A stretch of 64,000 bases of DNA, taken from positions 3,410,001 to 3,474,000 of the forward strand of contig JAGYVD010000001.1 in NCBI GenBank assembly GCA_021209875.1, in the 5' to 3' direction. Positions 10,072 through 23,439 of this stretch are shown here, in pieces. Position 1 is the first letter of the stretch; each line of letters begins with the position of its first letter. Source of the DNA: Rosellinia necatrix (Eukaryota; Ascomycota; Sordariomycetes; Xylariales; Xylariaceae). Made by a program: the position numbers and the translations under genes. A model generated the notes under the pieces. It worked only from the letters and a program-made list of their open reading frames with translations, made no database searches and was not told the origin of the DNA.

Positions 10072-13044
10072 GGGCACAGAGGGCATAGACCCGGCGCAGC
10101 AGCTGTATCATTTACCTCTGTGCTATAATATAAAGACTTAACGATGACTTCTCTCCGGACATATCCTACTCTGTACTCTCTCAACCCCGTTCTTTTGCTC
10201 TGAGTGAAAATCTGATTTCTCACGCTCTTATGGCACACCAGGTACAAGCTGGGTTAGAGATGCAGTGCATTTCTCATCATTCCCTCGCCCTCTTTCAGGA
10301 CGGTCGGTGCCAGCTTCAATATTGGATTAGTCGTAGATTGTCTGCTTTTCAAGATGCTAGCGTGAGGTTGGTGGTAAGTTCAACTCTGTAGATTACGAGC
10401 CAGTGCATTCTAGGTACCCCGATCTCGGGTCCAATTGAATTTCCTCCCTCGACCCCGGCACATCATCGCATATGGGTAGGTCCAATTTTATCCCCCAGAC
10501 AAGCAGACAGCAAAGTCATCCTGGGCCCGGAACCTTCAACCACGATTTTTCGTTCTCTAAATTGAAAATTAAGTGCACTCACTATATCTACGAGATATTA
10601 ATAGTAATGCTCCTTATCCTACGGCACTTGTAAACTCCATGGCCGCTACTACAATGTCGATGAGAACATATGGGTATAGTAACGGTCGCTAGAACGTAAT
10701 AACGAGGCACAGGAAGTAGCACCAGGGAGTACCACGGGTATAATTAGCTCTTGGAGTCTCCGTGGCATTCAATATTACTGTAGATATATGCATCAGTGGG
10801 GTCAACCGGCAGAAGTGAGTTGTCAAATACCACAGTCAACTAAAACATATGAGTGCAGGTATAGGAATGGTAAGGTTTCACGGCGGCATAACTTATGTGC
10901 TAAGATGATAGCAGCCGGATTCGTCAGAGGTGTAACAATACCGTGACACCTAGCCACAAAGATCAAACAAATATAAGATTAGATAGGTTCTGTCCTTAGG
11001 GAGAGAGGGGGCAAGGGGGATGGATATTAGGACAAGGACGAGAGTTCATGAATATTGGAGAAAAGCGGAGGGCCACTCTCCTTCTTTAGCATGAACCTCT
11101 TCATCGACGCCGACAATGCTCACGAAATACGGCGGGTTTAAAAAAAAAAAAAATTGCATAGTGGTGGCGAAGATGAGTTCCCTGTGCCCATCTCATGGCA
11201 GTAATTTACATTACGCTTACAGGATTGCCAGATGCCTTCTTATAAAACAAATTTACCAGTAGGTCAGGTATATTCGGTCCGATTATTAAGGCCCAGTAAT
11301 ATGAAAAGAAGCACTCGTACGTAAAGCAGATACCTAATACCAGGAGTATCCCTAAACCCATCGGTACCATATAAGTACATACGCGGAAACTGTATAAAAT
11401 AGTCTGCTCATGCAATGTTAACCATCCTCTATAATAAGGTTATCAAATATGTTTAGATCCTAGCACGGGATAGAAAGTAAACGCCTGCTAGTATACTCAC
11501 TCGAGACTAACTTGAGGGCATACCTGTGCGTATATGGCATAGGGGTATTAGAGAGACTAGACATACTGTAGGGCGGAACCACGTAGTCAGGATGAAATTA
11601 GGATGGGAAGTCGAAGGATCAAGATGCCAGCAGTTCACGTCACGACTAACTGTGGAACTTGTTAACCTTGAGCACAACTAACTCCAAAGTCCATCAAACC
11701 TTCAGCCGCATTTCCCCAACTTCCCCCACATTCTGCCCACTCAAGATTCTTGGTACCTGATTAGTGGACCAGGTCGAGGTGGCCTCCCTAGTTAAGACTA
11801 GGTAGGTCAAGTAATCTAGATATGTAGGTACAAATACATAGAGATCCATACTCGCAAGGGGGTGTATATTGTTCTCTCCTTCCCCACGTTTCTGTCCTTC
11901 TATTACAGAGCTCGCAGCTTCCTTACCTCGGTACCGTGTAGTCTCATGCTGTATATACTTCGATAGTATTTAGGTAACTTTAGGTACCTTGATAAATGCC
12001 ATGTACATACCTACCTAGGTAGGTACCAGGTAGGAGTTATGCTATATAAGGTGATTCATCGCCCCTTGGTATCGTTCGTTAATTTGTTCTCCTGTCCCCG
12101 CAGCTGACTGTACGGCAGACAAACACGACCCTTGCCAGCCCACCAAGTCTATCCAATCCAAAACCATCAGGTGCTAGTCTTGTCCAGGGGTCTTGGCTAT
12201 AACCTTCTGATTCTTGCATCACTTGAGCGGTGCATTCCCGCCATTCCGTTCGGTGTGCTCGACAATGCAACCACACTCACTGCTGTCTACAATGTCCCAG
12301 CGTCGTAACCGTCTGCATGCAGGACTCGCCGTCTCCGTGCGTAGGTGCCTACGGCAGCGATATGCAGAGATATGCATGTGCCTCGCCATGCGCAGCTCCA
12401 TCACGAAGCTAAATCACGAAGCTAAGGCCCGCGGTACCTAGGTTGAATTGTATGTGCATACATACATTACATACATATCTAGGCATATACATACGGATAG
12501 ATACAAGCACCTAGGTAGTTATCGTGTTTCCACAAGCCACGAGGGAACCGGGAGGTCGTCGGCCTGCATCTGACCATTGACGTAGCGGGCAGGTGAGAAA
12601 AAAAACAAAACAGAACAAGGTCATCCAGTGCAGGCATCTGGCACGAACACCAGAGCCCACTTACATACCCACACTAGAGACTCCCACACCAGATCCCCCG
12701 ACTAGGCTAGGGTATCACCGTTCCTACCAGACCAGCGCTACTCTACCCCGGAGCCAGGCATCTGGGAGGCAAGATCCGTCATCCGCCATTGAGGTCATAG
12801 CAGGCATATATGTGCGCGGCCTGGTCATAACGTAACATACACTGTGATGTATACTACTTGTAATTCGCGTATTTGCATGCCATTGTTTGCAGCCTGTTTC
12901 CTTTTGTCCTGTCTCCTGGTAGCCTATTTAACACCCTCGATCCGGACTTATTTTATCCTTCATGTCTCCCCAGCCTTTGATCCTAGCTATCCCTGGTTGC
13001 TTACAACCACTCTCGGCTCGTCAATTGTCGGATGCTCCATCATC
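10072..13044. other. Long intergenic region, no supported gene
   Basis: Nearly 3 kb without a convincing coding sequence. Roughly 10.5-11.5 kb looks AT-rich, with a poly-A run at about 11141-11153. GGTA/TACC patches cluster at about 11800-12030 and 12430-12520. The last few hundred bases should hold the trehalase promoter. A 69-codon hydrophobic minus-strand frame at 11206-11415 has no recognisable feature. Confidence 0.5.
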
Positions 13045-15620
13045 ATGGCACCCGTACAACGTCTAGCAGCCGCCGCCGCCGTGCTTCTCACCGCCGCCTC
13101 ACCGGCGCGGGCGCTCTTCCAGGATGGCTCTACTTTCGCGCCGTGCGATTCCCCTGTGTATTGCCATGGCGAACTCCTTAAGCAAGTCGAATTGGCCCGG
13201 CCGTTTTCTGACTCCAAGACATTTGTAGACCTGTGAGAACCGCCCTCGACAATGCCATTGTTGTCTATACCACCCAACCTCACTCCCCCTCTCTCTCCTT
13301 GCTGACTAAGAGCTTCCCAGACCAACAAAGCGCCCCCTAGATGAAGTCATGGCGGCCTTCGAAAAACTGGCTAAGCCACTCAGCAATAACACGGAGCTAA
13401 ATGAGTTTCTGTCCACGTATTTTGGAGAGGCTGGCTCGGAGCTTGAGGCCGTACCCGCCGACCAACTAAAGACCGACCCCGTTTTCCTAGACAATATCGA
13501 GGATTCCGTAATCAGGCAGTTTGTTGAAAAGGTCATTGGCATTTGGCCCGATTTGACTAGACAGTATGTTGGCTCTGAGAGATGTGATGGTTGTGTGAAC
13601 AGCTACATCCCTATTAACCGCACCTGTAAGTACCAGCGATGGTCAGACTCACATTCCACCCAACGCATGAGGTAAATGTCGGGGGCTCTGCATCTCCTTA
13701 TCGGCCCTGGATATACGCCTTGACCCGGAACGAGAGTCACTAACTCTTGTTGTTGAAGTCGTCGTTGCCGGAGGCCGCTTCAGAGAGCCCTACTACTGGG
13801 ACTCTTTCTGGATCCTAGAGGGCTTGTTGCGAACAGGAGGCAGTTTCATTGAGATTTCACGGTATGTCGGCATCACGAGACTGTGGTTCGTGAATCACTA
13901 CACCCGAATATGCTAACGGCGCACACAGGAACATGATTGAGAATTTCCTCGATTTTGTCGAGGAATTCGGGTTTGTTCCTAATGGCGCTCGAATATACTA
14001 CCTAAACCGCTCCCAACCCCCTCTCTTGACGCAGATGGTCAGGGCATATGTTGACCATACAAACGACACGAGTATTTTGGATCGTGCCCTGCCACTTCTA
14101 ATCAAGGAGCATAACTTTTGGATAACGAACCGGACTGTCCAGGTTGAAGCAAACGGTTGCACTTATTCTTTAGCCCAGTGAGTCGTGATTGGAAGGTACG
14201 ATGGTCATTCCAAACGGCTTGCTAATTTTTTACTATCACAGTTATGCGGTCCAGAACACCCAGCCCCGGCCAGAGTCCTACCGTGAGGATTGGGTCACTG
14301 CGAACAATAATTCGTACTATGCGAAGTCAGGCATAATATACCCTGAAACGCACTCTCTCAGCGACTCCGAGAAAGCTACACTGTACGCAAATCTAGCCTC
14401 TGGCGCTGAGTCTGGTTGGGATTATAGCAGCCGCTGGATCGAAAATCCATCTGATGCGGTAAATGATGTTTATTTCCCGTTGCGATCCCTCAACACGGTG
14501 AACGTCATTGGTGTAGATGTGAACTCCATTCTGTATGCCAACGAGATCGCCATTGCCGGCTACCTAAGAGATGCTGGGGACGATGCCACAGCCACTGAAT
14601 TCGAGGAGCTCGCCCACAATCGGTCCACCGCCATGTTCGACTTGATGTGGAACGACAAGTACAGCAGCTTCTTCGACTACAACTTGACGTCTAACGCTCA
14701 AAACCTGTATGCGCCGGCAGATAAAGATACAACCGACGCGCAAAGGGCAGATGCCCCCGATGGCTATCAGATCGCCTTCAACGCTGCACAGTTCTACCCA
14801 TTCTGGCTTGGTGCCGCGCCCGCTCACCTGAAGAACAACCCTCTCGCCGTCAGGAACGTCTACAAGCGTGTTGCGGACCGCCTCTCTGATAAGGCTGGTG
14901 GCATTGCCGCAACGAGCCTCCAGACTGGTCAACAGTAAGAAATCTCCTTTTTGAGTGTTCCCCCTGTCCCCAGCGATGCCAGTCGTAAAAAGGCATTGTC
15001 CCAGCCTTCTGGCTATAATATAACGAAGACCGTGATATAGAACGAAGTCAAAGACTGACCGTTAAATTAGATGGGATCAGCCAAGTGTTTGGCCACCGCT
15101 TATGTACGCCATAATGAAGGGTCTATTAAACACGCCACCAACATTCGGGAAAGAGGATCCGTATTATGTTGAGACCCAAGAATTAGCCCTTTCTTTGGCC
15201 CAGCGCTACCTTGACAGTACATTCTGCACATGGAGATCAACTGGCGGTTCGACCGATGAGTTGCCCCGTCTTGATGGTATTGCAGACCCCAAGGCGCAGG
15301 GAATCATGTTTGAGAAGTACTCCGATGAATCGATCAATGTCGCCGGCAGCGGCGGAGAGTACGAGGTTGTCGAGGGGTTCGGATGGTCCAATGGCGTGCT
15401 GATCTGGTCCGTAGACACTTTTGGCAATAAGCGTAAGTTGTCTCCCTGAGCCTCACATATTTTTCTTCTTAGCAGCCCCTTATTGACCATAAATGTAGTA
15501 AAACGGCCAGATTGCGGTCGCTTGGAGGCCCGTTCCGAGTTGGATAATAGCGGGCGAGCGGTCCTCTTGTCAGCTATTGATGCTCGGTGGACCAAGAAAT
15601 TCGGCAAGAGAGCTTCTTAA
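13045..15620 (+). CDS. Secreted trehalase, glycoside hydrolase family 37
   Basis: Seven exons (13045-13232, 13321-13625, 13759-13861, 13929-14177, 14242-14934, 15071-15432, 15499-15620) give 673 residues; every junction keeps frame. Residues 1 to about 23 form a signal peptide (MAPVQRLAAAAAVLLTAASP). The product should hydrolyse alpha,alpha-trehalose to glucose outside the plasma membrane or in the vacuole. GH37 landmarks are DSKTFVDLP, AGGRFREPYYWDSFW at about 168-182 (signature 1) and QWDQPSVWPP at about 513-522 (signature 2). Signature 1 differs from the usual form at two edge positions (A for P, F for the final Y). Several NxS/T sequons fit a secreted glycoprotein. I see no calcium-binding N-terminal region of the neutral cytosolic enzyme. 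The start is the ATG directly before the signal peptide. Confidence 0.93.
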
Positions 15621-15973
15621 GCAGATGTGCTCACGAGGAGGTAGACTACAACATGTTCATTTCTCCATTTGGACGCCGTACGCGGCCTAGATTAGAATCG
15701 CCCTGTAATATCACACCCTGTGCTAGTAGATTCCGAATCATCTCCCAGAAAATAAAGACTTATTTCCCCCTTCTTAGCTCATTAGATACCAAGGCTCTTG
15801 CACATAATATCGATATGTTCACTTGTCCGTTCCTGAGATAAAGTTGACCGAAAATGATAGCCAGTAAGTGAAAATCTTATAATATAGAACACGCGCTTCA
15901 TATATACAACTATAATGGACGACGAGATGACCACACAACCTTGTAGAGTTCTGGGTTGGATAGAAGTGAAATC
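15621..15973. other. Convergent intergenic region, trehalase / GNAT
   Basis: About 350 bp between two stop codons on opposite strands. No gene is seen; it should carry both 3' ends. Confidence 0.6.
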
Positions 15974-16763
15974 TCAAACTTCTATGTCGGTGCGGATAAG
16001 TCCGAAAACGTCTTCACTTATCTGCTTACCGTCTTTCACAGCAACCAACCTTCGCGTCCCCTCTTTGACGAAACCGGCCTTGGTAAGCACGCGTTTGCTA
16101 GCCTCGTTCGGCTCAAAAACGGCGGCCTCGATACGCAAGAGATCGGGAAGCGTGGCGAAAGCCCAACGTGTGAACTCTTTTACGGCAGCACTCATGACTA
16201 AGATGGGCTCAGGGTCAAAAAAAAAAAAAAACTAGTGATTTACGTATATAAGGAAAGAGAGGGAAAAAAAAACAAAACAAAAACCGGGTCAGGACAGGAG
16301 AAGGGATGGTGAAAAACATGTTCCTAAAAATCGGGATTAAGGGGAGAAGGGGGTGGGGGGGGGGCATCCACTTACGGCCGCGGCCCCAGAACTTACGGCC
16401 GGCGAAGTAGCCGAGCTCGCGGGTGCCGGCGTAGATGGGGTCGCCGGCGGGGGGCTCGAGGGTCATGGGGCCGACGAACTCGCCGGCCGGGGTGAAGACG
16501 CCGAGGGTCAGGCCGACGGCGGCGGGCCCCTCCGGCGAGCGGCAGTACGCGATCCGCGACCGCGCGTCGGCCAGCGTGTACGGCGACGGGAACCGGGACC
16601 GCAGCTGCCTGGACACCTCCGGGTCGTCGGCGGCGGCCGCCAGCGCCTCCGCGTCCGACTCCTCGAACGGCCGCAGGTAGAACCGCACCGTCGCCACGAC
16701 GGCCGTGGCCGGGGCCGCGTACCCGCAGGCGGCGGCCGGGCTGTCGCTGGGCGCCGTCGACAT
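15974..16763 (-). CDS. GNAT-family N-acetyltransferase (RimJ/RimL type)
   Basis: Two exons on the minus strand, 16763-16376 and 16197-15974, give 203 residues. The 178-bp intron (GTAAGT..CTTAG) contains long homopolymer runs. The fold can be followed in order: RFYLRPFEESDAEAL strand/helix, ELGYFAGRKFWGRG (the acetyl-CoA loop, completed across the intron as GRGLMSAAVKEFTRWAF), then IEAAVFEPNEASKRVLTKAGFVKEG, the conserved end of RimJ-like GNATs. It probably acetylates a small amine or protein N-terminus; the substrate cannot be told from sequence. Exon 1 is far more GC-rich than exon 2 or the flanks. Convergent with the trehalase. Confidence 0.88.
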
Positions 16764-18434
16764 TTTTGGGCGCGCCGAGGGGAAGGCTCTTTGGATGCTC
16801 CGATGGGAAAGGCTGCTTCGTGGCGTGGGGGTTTTCTACCGCCCGCTTCTGTGTCGTTGGGAGGAGCCAACCGTCGAATAAAGCGTAACTTATACGTGTG
16901 ATGTGGTGTGGCTGAAACGGTGCACCTAGATAATTGGGAACGATAAGGAAGGTGATCGCATTCCTCGAAGTACCGCGACCATTGCTAATTTAAAGAAACT
17001 CTCCTTGGGAATATGAAATAGTAGGTGGACACAAAGTAGCGAGAGAATGACTCCGGCATGAGTCACCCCGTAAGCATACCTACCTACCCACGATATGGAT
17101 CTTGGGAACGAACCGATTCAATTATATGCATACCTTTTAGCCCACGTCAGTTCTACTGGAAAATTATAATTTGATTGTAAGGTTATATTCGGCAGTTACA
17201 ATTAATTTGAGATCGCAGACTTCGCCGTGTGTATTCAATGAGCTTTGCCTACCTCTCTATCTAGGTATCCAAAAATGCCCCCAAACGACATAACAGGTCG
17301 AGCAACTTCAGTGCATAGCCCTAAGTAACTAATCGTAGCCAGGTTTTAGTTACCTAGGTACCATCTTGAACCGGACTAGTACACTAGTACATGTGTCTGA
17401 GCCATGCCACTTTAAGCCTGTGCCCATAACTATAGGTAGGTACTTGCCTACTCTACACTACATACTTAAGTAGTAGTAGTAGTATTAACGTCTAGTCTAG
17501 GTGTCTGAGCACTACATACCTAAGTACTTATGTAGATATCTAGAACCAACCGTGGTGCTATTCAACGACAAGCGCATATGAAACGCAGACGCGTCACGTA
17601 ACACATACCACCTATTAGTCAGAGTCAGAGCGCCAATACGTTCTCTGGATAGAGCCAATACAATCCGGTGCGTCTGCATGCAGGTGCTTTCTAATAGGGT
17701 ACTAGGTTAGGTAGACTTGTTTCAATCTCTACCGCAGTACCTATTAGGTATTGTATTTATGGGCAGTATGTAGGTAGTTATATACTTAGCTAGTTATAGT
17801 TACTAAACCCAGGTAGTGTTTCTAGACTTCGGACGGTACCTACCGAAAGCACGTGGAGATATCCAAAGAACGGTGCGTATCTAAGCTTATTTACAAGGGA
17901 GATACATATGGGGACAGGGATCCCTGCGTACTGTACATAACGACACCATGGATGCATCCGTTTAGGGCACCTGGGCTAGCCCCCAATTGGACGGGATGAT
18001 TGGCTGATCCCTAGAAAGTGAGGTGGCCTTTCGACCCGTCTGTATCATCTTGAGGTGGGCATTGATCGTCCGAGGCTCGAACAGCCTCAACTGGCCAACT
18101 CTCTTTTCTAGCCTCACATTCTTCCTGTCCCATCAGCGTCGACGTTCGGGCCGTTGGATTACCCAATCGGCCACGCATCCTTCTTGCCTGCGATCGACTT
18201 CGTGGTTTGCATTCACTGCTCGGTCGACGCCTTGGCCGCCCGTTCATTGTCCTTGTTGATACGCGCGTTTCGCACATCTGATGTCGCATTTTCGGTGATC
18301 GCTTCTCTTCGCTAGCCCGTTGTCGCCTTTTGTCGCCGTTTACCACCGCCCACATCCTAGTGCTACTCGCTGCGCCGCCGGGATCCCGGAGCGCAACTCA
18401 CGCTTATTGAGAGCCTCCAGTCGCACCCGCCGCC
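16764..18434. other. Intergenic region with dense GGTA/TACC patches
   Basis: About 1.7 kb with no supported gene. The stretch 17240-17860 is crowded with GGTA/TACC motifs, and a (gta)n run lies near 17470. The right end must contain the Erv46 promoter and leader; a frame on the minus strand at 18011-18355 has low-complexity Arg/Ser content only. Confidence 0.5.
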
Positions 18435-19938
18435 ATGGCTCCCAAGTCGAGGTTCACCAGGCTTGACGCCTTTACTAAGACGGTAGAGGATGCGAGGATA
18501 CGTACCACGTCTGGTGGCATTGTCACGATCATTTCTGTTATTGTTGTTCTTTACCTTGCTTGGGGAGAATGGTCGGACTACCGGAGGATTGTCATACACC
18601 CTGAGCTCATCGTTGACAAGGGTCGAGGTACGTTTTTCCGCTCTCGCGATTGTCGCACGTTGATTCGGCAACTTGCTTATAGTCCTTACAGGTGAACGTA
18701 TGGAAATCCACATGAACGTTACCTTCCCGAAGTTGCCCTGCGAGCTCCTCACCCTGGATGTCATGGATGTGTCTGGCGAACAGCAGCATGGTGTTTTACA
18801 CGGCGTAAAAAAAGTCAGGCTTCAGCCCGTCTCCCAAGGTGGACGGGTCATTGACATCACCGCACTCGCTCTGTTAGTACAATGCCCTTAGGCGCAACTG
18901 TGCTTTTACACACGCGATAGTCGTAATTAACAATTATTGTAGACACGACGAGAGCGAAGCGGCTACCCACCTCGATCCTAACTACTGCGGTACTTGCTAC
19001 GGTGCTACCGCTCCAGTTACCGCAACAAAACAAGAATGCTGTAATACTTGCGACGAGGTGCGGGAGGCATATGCGCAAGCATCTTGGGCCTTCGGTAGGG
19101 GCGAAGGTGTTGAACAATGTCAGCGCGAGCACTATAGCGAAAAGCTGGACGAGCAGAGGCAGGAAGGCTGTCGCGTTGAAGGCGCCATTCGCGTCAACAA
19201 GGTGGTGGGGAATTTCCACTTCGCGCCAGGCCGGAGTTTCAGCAACGGTAACATGCACGTCCATGATCTGAAGAACTACTGGGACAGCCCTGTGAAACAT
19301 TCATTCGAGCATGAGATTCATCAACTCCGATTCGGTCCTCAGCTTCCGGAAAATGTGGGCGAAAAGCATGCCAAGCGCAGTCCCTGGACGAATCACCATT
19401 TGAACCCGCTCGACCAGGTGAAGCAGGCCACCGATGACCCCAATTTCAACTTCATGTATTTCCTCAAGGTTGTCCCCACGGCATACCTGCCTCTGAGCTC
19501 GTCGAAGACTGGCGGACAGGAACGAACCACGGATGAGAATGTATGGTTGGGTAGTCTGGGCAGCGGCTTTGATGGCAGCATGGAGACCCATCAGTACTCT
19601 GTCACGAGCCACAAGCGAAGCCTGAATGGTGGCGATGATGCGGCTGAAGGCCATCAAGAGCGCATGCACGCAAGAGGCGGCATCCCGGGTGTCTTTTTCT
19701 CCTATGTAAGTTCAACAGAGACTGGTCTGCAACATGAAGCCTACGCTAACCCGGGCCTTCGCAGGATATCTCACCAATGAAGGTTATTAACCGAGAGGAG
19801 AGAGCCAAAACATTCTCGGGCTTCCTTACAGGTCTCTGCGCCGTGCTGGGTGGCACATTGACGGTTGCCGCGGCCGTGGACCGAGGCGTATACGAAGGAG
19901 CGACGAGGTTGAAGAAACTCCAGTCAAAGAACCTGTAA
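18435..19938 (+). CDS. erv46: COPII vesicle / ERGIC protein Erv46-like
   Basis: Four exons (18435-18627, 18692-18872, 18943-19705, 19765-19938) give 436 residues, close to the family length. The product cycles between ER and Golgi with Erv41 and retrieves escaped ER proteins. The start MAPKSRFTRLDAFTKTVEDA is the family N-terminus. A transmembrane segment follows at about 27-46 (GGIVTIISVIVVLYLAWGEW). The luminal region includes VTFPKLPCELLTLDVMDVSG, paired cysteines NYCGTCYGA and ECCNTCDEV, and PGVFFSYDISPMKV. A second membrane segment near the C-terminus (FSGFLTGLCAVLGGTLTVAA) leaves a short basic cytosolic tail. All junctions are in phase with clear splice sites. Confidence 0.95.
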
Positions 19939-21158
19939 CAGGGTTTTGGAATTGGTAGTCCATCGATGTAGAACACCCAAGGCAGGTAGGTAGGTCCTGG
20001 GCCAAACTTTTATAGCTGTTGCATTCAATGGAGTCGGGATTTCTACAGTTTCAAAATGGTTTCAATCGTCATGGTGTTCAGAGGGATGGGATCTTAGCCT
20101 AGATAGGTCTAACCTTGATTAGCTTCCATCGTTAGCTACCTACCATGACCATGGTGCCTGGTTATTATTATTGATCGCACTATCTGGACGCGTTAATTAA
20201 CGAGTCCCAAGAGTTGAGTGACGAGGAGAGCCCTGAAATCCGAAATACCACAACTAGGTACCTAGTGTAGACTAAGGTACCTACCTACCTACCTACCTAT
20301 GTACGCATGGTGGGCGTACTGTATATAGCTGCACGTAGGGGGGGTTTAAGGAGGTGATGGGCTCTATACTTGCAGGTACTGTTCCTCTAGCCTCGTGATT
20401 AGCAGGGTGACGCTTGGTTGGCTCCAAGATGGCTCATGTACCCCATATATCAATTTAAGCTAAGACGCGGTCCACTCTTTCCACCCAGTAACAGGCCATT
20501 TGACATGTGTACGCCAATTACCCCCTTTCTTGACCTGCAACCGTCCCCCCCAAAGACGGAAGACATTTACCTATTCCCTGACCCTAACCTAGGTACCTAC
20601 TTAGACCTACCTAGCCTGTCTGGCCGTGTCCATCACCAATCACTCGACCTCCCTCCCCAGCAAGCAGGATTCATTCTTCATTTCTACGTCAATATGCCGC
20701 GCCCCCGCGCCGTTATTGTCTTTTATACCGATGCCAACTGAAACATCACGTAAACCTTCGATCGCATATATCGCCCAACTCGTATCATTTGTCACGAAAC
20801 AACGCTGTCCCGCCCTAGTCGATCCTTCGTTCCTTGAGTCTCCTACCGCTCACTTCTCTCGGGCAGCATCGAACTCGTAATTCATGCATCGTCCAGCCCT
20901 ACTTGTTGCCACTAGCGCACATAGTAGCATTACTTCCCTCGCCGTTTTGTGCGTTGTGCTGCCCGTCCATCGTGCTGGTGCCGGGGCGCAACACAGCGTA
21001 TCTTGACGTGCGATCTTGATGATCTAGATGATCTAGTCGAGGTGGTCCGGCATCGCGCGCTTTGCAACAATACCTTTCCGCTCGCAACGTCTGAACCACG
21101 CAATACAGACAGACCGGCTACCGGGTCCCGTACCATACCATACCCCCGTTCGCTCAAC
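19939..21158. other. Intergenic region, promoter of the Sel1-repeat gene
   Basis: About 1.2 kb with no supported gene. TACC/GGTA motifs occur at 19980-20010, 20255-20300 and 20580-20620. The reading frame of the next gene is open back to about 20949, but that stretch lacks the composition of the protein and I treat it as leader. Confidence 0.5.
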
Positions 21159-23439
21159 ATGACAAACCGGCCCAACTACATCGACCTCCGAGCGGGCTCG
21201 TCCAGCTCGGTCCATACCGCGTCCTCCCGCCCCCTTCGATCCCCACGATTACACGTTGCCGGCGAGGTTCCCCCAGCTTTATCCCCCCTCGACGCCTTTG
21301 CCGCCCAGAGCCGGCTCCTTGCCAAACAACTGGAAGAGAGTGCCAAGAATGGCAACCGAGTGAGCCGTCTTCCCCCATTAACCACCGAGAGCCCATTGGT
21401 CGTCCAGGGCCGTTCCGAGTACTTCCGTTCGTTGTCCTACGATTCCAGCGACGAGCAGAATGGTGTGTCCCCCAAGCAACCTGCCGGGCTCGGCCTCACC
21501 ACCGAAATCGAAACCCCCGCCGACCGCCCCCGTTCCATGCACCCGCGGATGAGCCGTGTCCCCCCTACCCCCGATGAGTCTATACCTGTGCCGCCGAATC
21601 CCTTCAAGGATGGGCTGCGTGGCCGTGGGATGCAACAAGTCGAAGAGGATAATGGTGCATACGGCGCTCGAAGGGAGCAGTCCCCCGGCGACTTGGAATC
21701 AGAACCACAGTCTGCGGGCTATCAAGAAAGTTTATGGCATGCATCTCCATCTCGCGGGCGTTTACCCACCTCGCCCGACAAACTCACCAAAACAGCTTCA
21801 AACGACTCGGCTGGCCTAGTCCCCCCTCGTTCGCTATTTCCTAAACGCTCATCGAGCATTATGTCGGCACCCTTAGATACCTACAATGATGAGAACCTCA
21901 GTGCATCATTCCATTCTCAGCCTCCTCGGAAGCTATCATCTAGTAGTGCCTTTTCCGGGCCAGTACTCGCATCTCCCATTGCCCACTACCAGAGGTCCCC
22001 TTCGATTAGTTCAGAGGCATCTGCGCCGCTTCCGCGGCCTTCGTTCAACTTCTCCCGTCCGCTAAGTCGAGCAGGGACGCCCACACTGGATGCTCCATCT
22101 CGACAGGCGTCATCGGATAGCCATCCCTCATTCATACTTGCTGATGATACAGCCCACACGCCTGTCAGTATGCACAGCGACGCCTTTGCGGAAGGCTTCA
22201 TAGCGGGGGGCGATGTGCCGCCTTCACATGCGTACTCTAAATATTCGCTACCGCGTGGCAAGTCTCTACAGCGCAATTCTGGGGTCCCCCACGAGGCCGA
22301 ATCGCCCTCTTCCTCGTTCAGTTGGGAGCCGCCTTCCGTACCAACTGGGAACAGACAGGCGCCCCCATCGCCCCCCACTCGACCTTCTAGTTCCTCTTCT
22401 CGATATCAAGACGGTGCATTCATGGGAGACTCTCACATCGGCCGGCCATCCATAGAGCGCAGCAAACTATCCACTGAAATGTCAGCAGATGGTGAGCCAT
22501 CCCCAGAAACTAGTCGGCCATCAACGAGGGAGGAAAGGCCATCGACAGATATACCTAGAGGGCGAACCTTGACGTCACCTACTCACGACCAGGCCCAAGC
22601 AAGAGCTCAAACGCCAATGTCTGTGTCGACAAGTGATTCCGCTAGCACTATTAAACCGCCTAAATCACAGCATTCGTCGGCGCCCACTGCCTCTGAGATG
22701 AGTGCGGAGGAACATTTAGCCAAAGGGATCAAGTGTCACGAGCAAGGATCCGTAAAAGAATCTACGTATCATCTCCGCCTTGCTGCGCTTGGCGGGGACC
22801 CTACTGGAATGCTGTTATACGCCCTCGCCTGTCGACATGGATGGGGTATGCGACCAAACCAACGAGAGGGTGTTCAATGGCTTCGAAAAGCTGCTGATAT
22901 CGTCAGCGCTGAGATCGCCGAGGACGAGGATCCTACCAAAGAAGGCAAAGCAGCTGATTTCGTGGAAAGAAAGACTCGAAAAGCCCAGTTTGCGTTGAGT
23001 ATCTATGAGTTGGGCGTTAGTCACATGAATGGGTGGGGGATTGAACAAGACAAGGCACTCGCACTTAGGTGTTTTGAAATCTCAGGCAGTACGTTGCGCT
23101 CGTCTCAAAACCATGGCCAGTAATGCTAATTATATAATAGACTGGGGAGATGTCGACGCCCTTGCGGAAGCGGGTTTCTGCTATGCGCAAGGCATTGGGT
23201 GTAAGAAGGATCTCAAAAAGAGCGCCAAATTTTACCGCATGGCCGAAGAAAAAGGCATGAGCATGCCAGGAAACAGTTGGTTAGTTTGGTCAACATCCGC
23301 GCCCACGTCAGAATATTAATTGGTCTCTAGGATACACAAGGCGAAGTACAGCGATGATAACAGCAGCACAGCAAAGGCAAGAGCTAAATCAAAAAGCAGA
23401 GGGATTTTCAGCAAGAGACCGAAAGAGACTGCATCCTGA
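21159..23439 (+). CDS. Sel1-repeat protein, Nif1/Dsf2-like
   Basis: Three exons (21159-23088, 23141-23279, 23331-23439) give 725 residues. Residues 1 to about 510 are disordered, rich in Ser and Pro, with LSPLDAFAAQSRLLAKQLEE and VPPNPFKDGLRG islands. From about 514 there are Sel1/TPR-like repeats: AEEHLAKGIKCHEQGSVKES, YALACRHGWGMRPNQREGVQ, ELGVSHMNGWGIEQDKALAL and EAGFCYAQGIGCKKDLKKSA. This is the arrangement of fission-yeast Nif1, an antagonist of the mitotic inhibitor kinase Nim1/Cdr1, and of budding-yeast Dsf2; function here is inferred from that. The basic tail after SWIHKAK comes from exon 3. I start at MTNRPNYIDLRAG because upstream in-frame sequence looks non-coding. Confidence 0.85.

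Noticed and set aside
11206..11415. Hydrophobic 69-codon minus-strand frame
   Set aside because: Short, in AT-rich DNA where hydrophobic frames arise by chance, with no homologue I recognise.
20949..21158. Seventy extra in-frame codons before the Sel1-repeat protein
   Set aside because: Starts with a poor context and has composition unlike the protein; MTNRPNYIDLRAG is the better start.
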